Shown one piece after another: positions 46,004 to 56,395 of a stretch of DNA of 64,000 bases; the first letter of the stretch is position 1, and every line of letters starts with the position of its first letter. Source of the stretch: Epiperipatus broadwayi (Eukaryota; Onychophora; Udeonychophora; Euonychophora; Peripatidae); contig JAQFVV010012510.1 in assembly GCA_028023455.1 (NCBI GenBank), positions 3,077,420 to 3,141,419 on the forward strand, given 5' to 3'. A program made the translations under genes and the position numbers. Under the pieces are notes generated by a model, which worked only from the letters and a program-made list of their open reading frames with translations, had not been told where the DNA came from and ran no database searches.

Positions 46004-48702
46004 GTGAAACAGTAAGGTCTGCTTTGCAGATCTTCGTTTCACCTTTTCTCACCTACTTCCTACCCTCATACCTTAGTTTGAACCCCAATCTATCGTAGTG
46101 TGTCTGCAATATGCTTATATACCGAAAATCCCACCTAATTTTAAACCATGAGCACAATGCTTGTATTATATATATAACTCATTCCCAAATAAAATAAAAT
46201 ATTATGGATTATGTATATGTTCATATAATTTTGATTTATTAAAAAGTAGGTTATATAAGTCGTAATTGCGCACACACTATGATATGCATTTTAAAACATA
46301 TCAAAATTATAAATTGTTAAAGTTATTTTGTTTGAATCTATTTACAAATATATTACCATTGTAATATATTTTGATTTAAAATAAAATTTAGTAAATATTC
46401 GTTTAGTAAATAGATTCAAATATTGCAATTTAAAAGTAAAATAATTTTCGTTTAGTTTAATAAAAGTCATTCCAAATATTTCTGTTAAAATAAATGAGGG
46501 ACAATAAGTTTATCTAAAAACAGAAGATGTCCACTTAAGGTTTTCTTTAATTAGTAAAAGGAATTTTTAATTAAATCTAGTTTGTAATTCAAATGTCGAC
46601 AGGGAAATTAACAAAAGAAATTAATTAATGTTAAATTCCTTTAGACATTCGGATGATTTAATTACAGCTGATAAGTCCGATATATTTTTGTAATGCTCCA
46701 GGGCAGTTCTATTGTTAAAGTCTACTATAAAAAGAAGGGTTTTCTTTTGTTCTCCATTCTAATGTTTCTAAGAGAAATCATTCTGAGGTCTAATGTTTCT
46801 AACCAAAATTATTGTAGTAATTTGTAAATCTTGACATGACAGAGTAGAGTGCAAGAAGGCTATTTCTCTCTGGAATGGTCATATGCTGCCGTAGACCATC
46901 GGAAGTTATCACACAAGGAACCCCGGAACTGCTGCCGCTGCCAAAAATATGAACATTTCCAGATTTTTCTGTTAAATTATATAAAAACCTGCCGACCATC
47001 AATCTACCCAAAATGCTTCTCCAGAGGTAACCCTAAATTAACCCAAGAGCTCTTGTGATAACTAACATGCTATAGCTATTTTAAATTGTTTTCTGATATT
47101 TCACATAACTTCATTATGTATTTCTTTAATGTGTTTAAATATACTCAACATTTTGCTCTCTATCCTTGTGTTAATATTTTCTATTGATTAAGCTTTCTGT
47201 TATTTTATTATGATAATGTGTCAGAATCATCTTTGACCGAGTGAATTATTCCCTTTGATGAAAATAAGACGCCGCTATGAAGGCATATTTTAAATTTCTA
47301 AATAATTTTCCAATTTTATTATCTTGCAAATCACTCGTTCGAGGGCGATTCTATTCTTTAATATATAATATAATCACAGTTTAAAATCTACATGTTATTG
47401 ATTTTAATCTAATATGAGAGTATGTTTGAGGTCAATGATTAAATGTGTCCCCTAATGCACGATTGCATATATAAATCTATACTTACTTTTTAAACCCGCA
47501 AGCGTGCATTTTCCTATTTTAATTACCGTGTTCTACTTTAATTACAAAGTTCATCATTGACGTTGAGAATGTGCGGACCCTTTTAAATGAATTTCTGGGA
47601 ATTTGATTGGGCATTTCTCTTAATCCAAGTAAAACCCATTTAGTATGTTTTATATACACTAGTCTCGTATTGCTGGTACATGAATTGGTTGTTGAGACTG
47701 CTTTGTTTTACTTTTCCAAGGATTCTTTACATGGCCAAGTCCATTCTCTTCGCTTGCAGTTTCCAGGCAGAGTGTGTCCCCAAATGACACACCTGGTAAT
47801 TAAACGAAATCGTCACACAGTCACTAAGTTTCGGCTGTTCATAAAATACTTTCCTATGGGTTAGTGGCGAGATGCCCTCCGTAATCATTCCGGATATTCA
47901 ATATTGTTTTATTTTTATATTTATTTTACAAAGCATCCATGATTTAAATGTGTCACACCCTCCAACTTTAATAAATTCATTATCAGCAATACTGACCTCC
48001 CAATGTAACTTTATTATTATTATTATCGAATAAATGCTTTGATCACATTCCCACTTTGTTGCTTAGTAAGCTTTTGTCCGTGCTATTCTCGAAATCAATA
48101 AATATTTTAGAACACTTAATTTTTAAATATTTTCTTAAACTTGTATAATTGCTCAAAGCACCTCGCACATTTCCTATCTCATCAAGCACATTATCGTAAT
48201 GCTATTAGCCCGAGGAATAGAATATATCACTTTGCTTTAAAACCTTCGTGTCATTTATTGGAATATAATGCCCACAATTATTTAATACACGTCCCTGTCT
48301 CATTTAAACAGACAGTGGCATTATATATATATATATTTTATATAAATAAATTTTGTGAAATTGTTTAAAACTAAATTTGATCTCTTAATTTATTTGATTC
48401 CTATCACTGTCTCGGTCTATATATATATTTCCTGCATTTCTTTTGTAAATCCATAGACATTAATTAGCCACCCAAACTTCTTTTAGTATAGTCTTTTGTT
48501 TCTCTCTGACCATCAGGCACCGGTCAAAGGTTATACTAGTAGTGGCATCAGATGCATTGTCACGTAGATGGTGCTGTGAAATTTGGACTTTAGATTCAAA
48601 CTTAGTATATCTAGAAGGCAACCCCTTCTAGAATGTTCACTTTCATGTTTGGGGTTTGAATTCTGCAGTGTGTTAGCAAGATAGACGATTCTGACTGTTA
48701 CA
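46004..48702 (+). repeat. 3' LTR (2.70 kb)
   Basis: Starts TGAAACAGTAAGG after CTAAGGGAATG and ends CTGACTGTTACA, like the left LTR. Point differences are mostly transitions spread over the length. A block of about 45 bp near 47200 (with TGTCAGAATCATCTTTGACC) is present here and missing from the left copy. Confidence 0.8.
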
Positions 48703-48790
48703 ATATATGTAACACAAATGCTGTTTTATATTTATAGTAGGCATATATAAATTAAAATTATAGTATAAACAAAATATTATTAATAAAGTA

Positions 48791-48909
48791 ATTAATCTTC
48801 ACACATGCACTAAAACTGACACATACTCTCATCAATAATTGTTTTAAAACCATAACAATTATTGAGGGAAGAGTGTGTGTCACTTTTAGATCATGTGCGA
48901 AGAGTAATT
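48791..48909. repeat. Short hairpin related to family R
   Basis: ATTAATCTTCACACATGCAC and its approximate complement ending 48909 form a stem; AACAATTATTGAGGG and complement flank the loop. The ATTAATCTTCACACAT end is the same as in the 12881-13070 element. Confidence 0.7.
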
Positions 48910-50235
48910 ATTTTCACAATATTACATACATATAGATATAAATCACTATATTATTAATTAATAAAGTAATTGCATATGTTGCTCGAAATGGAAAAACATT
49001 ATTAATGAATATGATTGAATTTGGAACTCTGAAACAAAATGGCTGCTACCATATCATTAGAATTTATTAAACCAATAAATTTTAGTATTTTTATTTTTTA
49101 TATATAGTTGGGTTTTTTTTACATTTTTTTTCTTTTAGTAATTTATATGCATATTGATATAGTGTAGCAACTTCATTGTACTTTAAAGAGCATAATTCAC
49201 CAACACACTTATCTGGTCAGGGAAATAAAGGCAAACAATATACTTTAGTAATAAAGTGATATTATGTTTTAACTTATTAAAAATGTATATGCTATATGTG
49301 CTGTTTCTTAATATAATAATCAATTTAAATAAAATTGAAACAAACAACTAATTATATTTACAACTATTTAATTATGAACCCGGTTTTCATCTCTTATTGT
49401 AGACAAATAATTTTTATATTGGATATTTGACCATTATATATAAATGCTGTTCCTTGGGGGGGGGGGGAATTTTAAAATTATTTTTATAATAATTTTTCAT
49501 GTACCGCTTTTTTGATTTCTTTTTCTTAAAATATTTATAAGCCCACAAGCCTTTGGAATTCAAACACAACTGAAATTTTTATTTTAATAACAGATTTTCA
49601 CTTGAAAAATTAAGAAAGTTCAGAATCTGCATTTAAAATTATTTTAAAATATATATATATTCCAATAAATTATATATATATCTTAAAAAAACATACTTAG
49701 AGATTATAACTCAACTTTGGCAATTACGTCATGTAAATGAATTAGAATAAAAATTTAAAAATTTTATTCGAAGTCCCATTTAAATTTTTATATTAAGTGA
49801 AAATTCAAACTTTCAAACAGTTTCTTTTTAAAAAAACAAACGTAGACCAATTAAAATTGAAAATGTATAAGAAGATTTAATAACCAAGTATAAGAGATAA
49901 GAGGCCGGCTAAAGAAAGGCAAAAGAGATTGATCATTATTAAAACATTTTTGAAAATAAGTAATGAACTTTTTTTCTTTAATTTACCTCTATTTGTTTAA
50001 TTTTTCTAGTGATAGTTTAACCGTTTGTCTTTCAGAAACTCATATGATATTAGAACATTGTAACATAATTGAGCTACATTCCATGGATCTTTAGCTCTGG
50101 TATCTGCCACTCTATTAGTCATTTCACTTAATCTTGCAGATCTTTATTTCTTCTAATTGTCCTTATTAGTAATTCCAATTTGGTTTATTATTTTATTTTG
50201 TTTGTTCTATGTTATCTTTATATATATATATATAT
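48910..50235. other. No gene seen
   Basis: AT-rich sequence with a G run at 49457-49467 and TA runs; nothing recognised. Confidence 0.5.
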
Positions 50236-50665
50236 ATATATCATCAACCATTATCAATCCACTGCAGGATGAAGGTATCTCCAAGTTCAATCCATCTTTT
50301 CCGATCTTTAGCTTCTCTTCTCCACATCACCCCTGCACACTTTCTTATTTCATCCAGCCATCTCACATGTGGTCTCTTTCTGGATCTTTTACAATCTCTT
50401 GGAATCCAGTTTTAAAATTTCAATTGTCCATCTATTATCATCTCTTCTAGCAATATATCCAGCCCAACTCCATTTCAATCTTTTAACTTTTTCAAGGAGA
50501 TCAGTAACACCTGTTTGTTCTCTTACCCATACATTGCTTTTTCGATCTCTTCTTGTTACTCCCAACATGCATCTCTCCATACTTCTTTGAGTGGTTTGAA
50601 GTCTCTGTATTGCTCTTCTATTAAGTGTCCAAGTCTCAGATCCATAAATAAGAACTGGCAAAACA
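50236..50665 (-). pseudogene. 3' end of an RTE-type LINE reverse transcriptase
   Basis: The minus strand gives VLIYGSETWTLNRR, then MERCMLGVTRRDRKSN, VREQTGVTDLLEKVKRLKW and WAGYIARRDDNRW. These are the standard C-terminal blocks of RTE-clade pol (LLYGSETW, MLRxxLGxxRRDR, LRWxGHxxRxDD). It is 5'-truncated just upstream of the YGSETW block. The tail runs through GGATTGATAATGGTTGATGA into TA repeats, typical of RTE 3' ends. It is the best preserved of the three LINE copies in the window. Confidence 0.85.
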
Positions 50666-50734
50666 CATTTATTAATATATATATTACCAGATGTACCCAG
50701 CCTATGTAAAAGTCGTTTTTTTTAATTGGTTGCT

Positions 50735-52160
50735 TTATCACTTTTTTTTTAAGATTTAATGTTAATTAAACAAAAGATAATGTGAGAAATTCACAATTAA
50801 AACATTGCAAAAAAAATGTTTAGAACAATGGCCTGTTTGATATACTTTGGAAATGTATTAGGTAAGGTATTAATACATTTAGCTTTATTAATGTTTTCCT
50901 AAAGGTTTGTGGTGATGGTGTTCTAGCTGTATTTTTATATTGGACTATTTCCATCATCTAATATGAGTATTCTTTATAAAAATTTATTTATTTTTTAAAT
51001 ATTCCAAATACATTCAACTATTAGTAATAGCACACAGGTTAGTATATGCACAATGTTTCAAGGTGTATTATTCTCCCCTCTTCTTCAGGTGTTGCTGGGA
51101 TGACCAGTGATAGCTGGTTAGAGCATTACCTTAAAATTCAATACTCAAGAATCTAAGGACCAAGATTCGAATCCCATCCTAGTACTGCTACTGGTAAGGC
51201 CAGAAACACCTGAAGAAGAGGGGAGAATAATCCCTCCACATTGTGCATATACTAACCTGTTTGATGTGCTATTACTAATAGTTGAATGTATTTGGAATAT
51301 TTAAATAAAAGTTAAACTTTTCTAAAGACATTCAATACTCATATTAGATGGTGGAAATAGTCCAATATAAAAATATAGCTTTATTAGGAGTTTTGTGTAC
51401 CCGGCTGAAGGGTGGAATTACTTGTTTTGCATAAAATGCTCTCAGTTAAGTTACATATAGTTATTAATTTATAAAAACAAATTTAAAGTTGTGGGGTTTT
51501 TTTCAATTATGAATTTGACAGCATTATGGAGCAACATAATAGTTTTTTTAATTGGTTATGAATTTGATATGTGACACCCTTATGAACAAACATACATTCA
51601 CATGAAAACACATGTCAGCCTTATGAAAAACACAGATTTTATATATAGAGACTATTGGTTGTTTTAATAATTTTTAAAAAAATTTAATGTAAATTAAACA
51701 AAAGATTATAATATTATATAAATAAATGTGAGAAATGTGCCTGGCCTGGCTTGAAAGGCTGTCATTAATAAAGCTAAATTAAAAATTGTAAATATACCTG
51801 TTATATTTGATATGTGAATTTGACAGTGGGATGGTGAAATTACTTACTTCCCATAAAATATGCTTCGTAATAAATATTAAATGTAAAGGTTGGAATTATT
51901 TTCTTTGCATAAAATGCTCAAGTAATATAACAGTTTAGTTGAGTATAGTTGTTTATTTATAAAAACAAATTAAGAAGTCATTTTTTTGTTTCCATTTTTC
52001 AATTGTGAATTTGACAGCGTTGTTATTTATGGATAATATATTTTTTTTAATTGGATGTAAATTTGACACGTGACAGTACAAACAAACATACATTCACATG
52101 GAAAACTTGTCAGCTTTTCAGACAAACATACATACACATGGATTTTATATAACTAGATAA
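50735..52160 (+). repeat. Two direct copies of a LINE-tail-like cassette
   Basis: TTAATTAAACAAAAGATAAT (50762) recurs as TAAATTAAACAAAAGATTAT (51690). ATTTGACAGCATTATGGAGC, CATACATTCACATG, TGTCAGCCTTATGA and GATTTTATATATAGA (51515-51650) recur at 52012-52155. The ending CATACATACACATGGATTTT followed by a TATA-rich tail resembles the 3' untranslated ends of LINEs, but no coding part is attached. A family S hairpin sits inside. Confidence 0.5.
50925..51380. mobile_element. Hairpin element, family S, complete, with tRNA-like core
   Basis: The arms (left from AGCTGTATTTTTATATTGGA, right ending TCCAATATAAAAATATAGCT) match over about 190 bp. The loop side carries AGCTGGTTAGAGCATTACCT (box A region) and AAGATTCGAATCCCATCC (good box B) about 55 bases later, a tRNA-type promoter in the unpaired centre. 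CTTCTTCAGGTG and its complement frame that core. Half and old copies are at 25650-25925 and 60005-60525. Confidence 0.85.
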
Positions 52161-52770
52161 ATATAAAGTGATGGGGGGGGGGGGCTTCAGACATATGTGC
52201 ATTTAATATAAGTAATGAGTGCTTAGTTATTGGAGAAATATCTGGAGCCCTAGACATTAAAAATTGAATTTAAACTCTAGAATTCATTATTTTACTGCTA
52301 AATTGCCCGGAATAATTAGTTGCTTGAAAAGTCGTGTAATACTTGATCATGAACATGATAGGTTGAAATTTTGAAGTCTATCACTCTATCACTATGGCAC
52401 AGTCTGGATCTATTGTTATGAACAAATAGATTGGTATTGACACGTCTGGAAGATGTTAAATTTAAACCTTATATTAAAATTTCTAATTGGACAGATACTC
52501 TTAAGACCATAGTTCATAGTTTTAGTAATACTTATTATTTACTTAATAATTTTAGCAATAACTTCAACTAATATCACGTTTTAACAACTTTTGAATATCA
52601 CTTAAATGAACATGGTATGTTGAGTTTATTTAATTTACAGCTAGTAAAGATTTTAAGCGATAAACCGTATTTTTATTTATAGATCTATATTTTAACCACA
52701 TTCATTAACGTATCCACTTGATTTAAATACTTAACATCAAAGTAAATGCAGTTTATATATGTATTTCTAC
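52161..52770. other. No gene seen; downstream flank of receptor 2
   Basis: G run at 52173-52184, then AT-rich sequence expected to include the 3' untranslated part of receptor 2, which reads leftward. Confidence 0.5.
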
Positions 52771-53754
52771 TTAAGAAGTAAAATTAAAATTCAACTGTAA
52801 TTCTCGCGCGGAAATTGAATTTTGTAATTTGCAACAACTTCTTTGAAGTAAGATTTTAGTAAAAGCAGTCCTAAAATCTTTATTTTTCCAAGCGTAAATT
52901 ATCGGATTCATCGCTGATCTAGCTAGATATAATATTGTAGTTATTTTTTTAGCAACTTCTAATTCCCTTTGATGATCCAAAACAAAATATCGTATAGTAA
53001 TTACAATCACATAAGGTGCAAAATTTATAAAAGTTACGCCAAATACAAGCGCCATCATTACGGTAAGTCTGGCTTCCAATTTAAAGTGTTGTCGATTATT
53101 TTGTTCTACCGCTTCAATTTGTCTTCGTTGCCGATAAGCTTCGTAAAATATCCGGACATATATAATGCTCGTAATTATTAAAGCTATTATTGAATGGGTT
53201 GCAACAAAAATAATTCCGTACTCCAAAGGTACAATAAATGCTAAATCGCAGTAGACACCTTTAACCCAAGTATTAATTCCACAGAAAGGCAAAATGCTTA
53301 AAATTATAATATATATCCAAATTGTAGCCAAGCTAATAAATATACATTGCGATGACATCATACACGAATAGCGAAGAGGATAAACTACAAATATATAACG
53401 GTCAACAGCAACAGCTACTAAAGTTAATGACGAGATACACGTTGACGAGAGATTGAAAAAATATCTAAACAAGCAAGCTGTTTTAACGCGGGTAAATTCA
53501 AAATTAAAGTAAAACAAAATATAGTAAGGAATGGAGATTCCAACCAATAAATCCGCAGCAGCCAAACTTACAATAAAAATACTATTAGTGACGCGTAAAT
53601 TGCGGAATTTATAAACTACTGTTATTACGAGAACATTTCCAGAAACAATGCAAATAAATAATAATATCTGAATCGTAACATAAAAAGGAATCAATACATC
53701 CCCATTTGCGATCGCTTCGTAAGTTTCATTAAAATACTGGTTACGGACCGACAT
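52771..53754 (-). CDS. Class A G-protein-coupled receptor, adenosine-like (receptor 2)
   Basis: An uninterrupted 327-codon frame encodes seven membrane segments and is roughly 60-65% identical by eye to receptor 1, with a single one-residue gap in the third inner loop before the tail. Landmarks are GN 39-40, LAAAD with Asp68, Cys94 and Cys169 (likely disulfide), DRY 118-120, Trp146, FAP with Pro247 in TM6 and NPIIY 283-287. The TM7 end NPIIYAWKNKDFRTAF resembles adenosine receptors. As in receptor 1 the CWxP tryptophan is Phe and TM5 has no proline. Asn9 is a glycosylation site; Cys307-Cys308 could be palmitoylated, a feature receptor 1 lacks. Membrane receptor, ligand unknown. Start chosen at the ATG matching that of receptor 1; no introns. 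Confidence 0.94.
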   Translation of the reverse strand: MSVRNQYFNETYEAIANGDVLIPFYVTIQILLFICIVSGNVLVITVVYKFRNLRVTNSIFIVSLAAADLLVGISIPYYILFYFNFEFTRVKTACLFRYFFNLSSTCISSLTLVAVAVDRYIFVVYPLRYSCMMSSQCIFISLATIWIYIIILSILPFCGINTWVKGVYCDLAFIVPLEYGIIFVATHSIIALIITSIIYVRIFYEAYRQRRQIEAVEQNNRQHFKLEARLTVMMALVFGVTFINFAPYVIVITIRYFVLDHQRELEVAKKITTILYLARSAMNPIIYAWKNKDFRTAFTKILLQRSCCKLQNSISARELQLNFNFTS

Positions 53755-53854
53755 TACTGCTTTGCGTTCGCGAGTGAAAAGAAAACTGCATTTTAAAATA
53801 CATTCTCTAGAGAGAAATAAATCTTATAATCTTCCTTCTCAGTCTGAACGGAAA

Positions 53855-53909
53855 AACAGCTTTTGTTGCGTGACTTAATTTTTAAAAACACATGTGATTT
53901 ACTCTTTCG
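53855..53909 (-). promoter_or_regulatory. Upstream block shared with receptor 1
   Basis: About 100-155 bases before the start codon. It shares AACAGCT, a GCGT-containing middle and CATGTGATTTA with 11389-11448. An E-box CACATG and its overlap CATGTG are present in this copy. Confidence 0.5.
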
Positions 53910-55579
53910 TAAGAATCTTTGATTTATTTATTGAAATAATAGAAAACTAATAATCATATCGTTAATCCGTGTATGTTTACTTACTCATAATTATTTTTTT
54001 TTTTGTTATCATTCAAAATCTTCAGAAAGCTATATATTTTATTCTCTTCACCTATCCTAATAATTTTTATTACTAATACTATTCTAGGCATAGGATTTTT
54101 CTCCTCCCTTATCTTTTTTTCCTTCGGGTTTTTTTATTGTTGTAATCTATTACATCTTTTCCTTGACTTTTAAATTAGTAAGAAATTCTGCATAATGTAA
54201 ATATATATATATTATAATTTAGTTTTTTAATATGTTTATTTTGGAAAATAAAAGCGTTCCAGCGCAATATTTAGAAAATCCATTCTATTCAAATATATAA
54301 GGAAAATGATTTTATAAATAAACAAATTTATTTTTTCAGATTCATTTTCTTAGTAGATATTTTTTGATGACGGAAAATAAAGTTTTTTAGCTAATACAAA
54401 TGAAATAACTCTCATTTATTGCATCTATTTACAGTAATAATAAATTTACAACTGTTAAAAAAAAGTTCGCTACCTGCTACAATTATCAGAATTACAAATG
54501 CTACATGTTGGTAGTAACAATTAGATGATTAATAAAATGCAGTGACTCTTTCTAATAAAACCTAACATTTCCATTAACCTTAACTTGCTGGTAAAAGAAC
54601 CGATACACCTTGAGCTTGAAATGTCTGAGTGAGTTTTAGAAGATAGTGAATAATGTTCGATATTATCAATGTACTTCCAAACCAAGAATTATTATTCTGA
54701 ATATGATATTATAATATTGACTTCTCTCTTTCAACTGAACCTTTGTTTTATAACCATCTTATAGTGAACAATCGGATTTACTAGTCTAATTATATGACTG
54801 ATCTGTTTATGTCATTGGTTATTTGATTATATTATTATTATTTCATTGGTCAGTTGTATTGTATAGTAATTCCGATGTAAAGAGCTTTATAGTTTAATCA
54901 AATCCATTATTAACAGTAAACTTAAGATAAGTCCACAACATTTATTAATCAAAAGTACAAGCGTACACAAACTATATACATTTAGAAGATACTAAGCTAT
55001 GAGAGAATATCATTAAACCGCATGCTCACGCTTAGGCTTTTAAAAAAATAACGACAATAAATTATAATTTTCAACAGCTAAAAAGGTATTTTACGTTATA
55101 GTCGATGAAACATAACTGCTTATAGCAAGCCTGAAGAAGGTTTTTTAGTATATATTTGCATATATATGTCAAAGATAAGACTTTGCCGATTATAGGACAA
55201 ACGCTTCTCCAACAGCGCCAATAAAGAGTCAGTGAAGGATAAAACATTTCTCATCAGGCTTGCTAATTTTTGATTAAGAGAATCTACAGCTAATAATAGG
55301 TAAATATCCATTTACCGACCACTATTGAATTATTATTTAAATTAATTAGCTCATTGTTCAAAAGAAACTTGAAAAAGAAGGACCTATTATAAAGATAAAT
55401 AAAAAAAAATTAAACTAAAGAACAAATTGAAAGACTGATGGATAAAAAGAAAGATAAAAATAAATACAAATATTAATTTTTTAAAAGAAAAATAATTATT
55501 TAAAGTAAAGAGGCAGAAAAGATCAATAATATATGAAATCTGCAGCAATTTGACAAACAAATTATAAATATCAAAATTG
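53910..55579. other. No gene seen
   Basis: AT-rich sequence upstream of receptor 2; the minus-strand frame at 55120-55311 has no recognised domain. Confidence 0.5.
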
Positions 55580-55759
55580 CTGATAATTCAATGTCATCCT
55601 TATTTACAGTTGCTATTGAACCATTTCAGAAGAAAGGGCTTTAATCCAAATTCTCTGATTTGTAGGTTCAATTCTCTTCACAGCAATAAATTTCTTTATT
55701 TCATCCATCCACTTCACATATATTTTCTCATTTTAGAAATTTTACAATCTCTAAGAATG

Positions 55760-55881
55760 TAAATAATATTTTAATTTGCGAAGCGCAGATAATTGAAAAT
55801 TGAAATAACTTGAGATCCTGCTGGCTGTCGTATACATATTTTAACGAGTGCAGTGAGATTCAGCAGGATCTCAAGTTATTT
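55760..55881. mobile_element. Small hairpin insertion in the LINE relic
   Basis: ATTGAAATAACTTGAGATCC (55799) and its exact complement ending 55885 form a 25-bp stem with about 37 bases between. The flanks CAATCTCTAAGAA (55747-55759) and CAATCTCTTAGAA (55882-55894) look like a 13-bp target duplication of a sequence present once in the related LINE at 50391. Confidence 0.65.
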
Positions 55882-56291
55882 CAATCTCTTAGAACTAAAT
55901 TTAAAATTTCAACTACACATCTATTAAAATCTCTTTTAACATATGTCCAGTATAGCTCCATTTTGTTCTCTTAATTATTTCCGAGCGATATCAGTGATAC
56001 TTGTTTGTTCTCTCGTCCAATTATTTCACCTTCTATCCCTTTTGTATTACTCCTAATACATATTTATCCATACTTTACTGAGTGGTCTAAATTTTATGTA
56101 TTGCTCTTTTCAAACAGATAGGTAGATTTTTTTTAATATTACGTTATTTTTATTAAACACTCCCCATCCAAGTTAAATTCTGTAATTAGTTTCATCTATC
56201 ATGTTTACATTGGTATTAAGTAACTCGTTATCATTTTTTTTTCTGTGAAAATCCTTTAAAAAATATCTTAGACTTAGTAGCTTTTACTTTT

Positions 56292-56395
56292 TTTTTTTTT
56301 CATATGTCATAGCATCGTCCGGGAGGCGAACCCACAACCGTCTGCAACCAACTACTTGCTTGCAAGGCCGCTGCAATGACCTCTCAACTAACAAC
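56292..56395 (-). mobile_element. tRNA-derived SINE inside the LINE relic
   Basis: Minus-strand copy with GTTAGTTGAGAGGTCATTGC, TAGTTGGTTGCAGACGG and GTGGGTTCGCCTCCCGGAC, then an A tail. Perfect 12-bp duplications GCTTTTACTTTT lie at 56280-56291 and 56396-56407. It shares the extra middle block with the 13555 copy, so these two form the longer subfamily. Confidence 0.93.

Larger units (their letters stand above)
39980..48702 (+). mobile_element. LTR retroelement without polymerase (LARD-like), 8.7 kb
   Basis: Two direct repeats of about 2.7 kb start TGAAACAGTAAGG and end CTGACTGTTACA, the TG...CA ends of LTRs, with ends that also mirror each other (TGAAACAGT / TGTAACAGT). Just inside the left repeat is a lysine-tRNA-type primer site (42678-42696). 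The interior (42657-46003, about 3.35 kb) holds no reverse transcriptase, integrase or protease, but an ORF of 218 codons at 44796 and a nested TTAA element. Long LTRs with a non-coding or unusual interior match the class called large retrotransposon derivatives. The flanks ATAC (before) and ATAT (after) could be a 4-bp target duplication with one change; the polypurine tract just before the right LTR is weak. A plain segmental duplication is the alternative, but TG/CA ends plus primer site favour an LTR element. Confidence 0.78.

Noticed and set aside
41559-47864. 85-codon frame present in both LTRs (41559-41816, 47607-47864)
   Set aside because: About eight amino acid changes between copies that are otherwise in the high 90s percent identical, and no domain; looks non-coding.
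50157-50741. Several plus-strand frames around 50.2-50.7 kb
   Set aside because: They are antisense shadows of the minus-strand LINE reverse transcriptase fragment.
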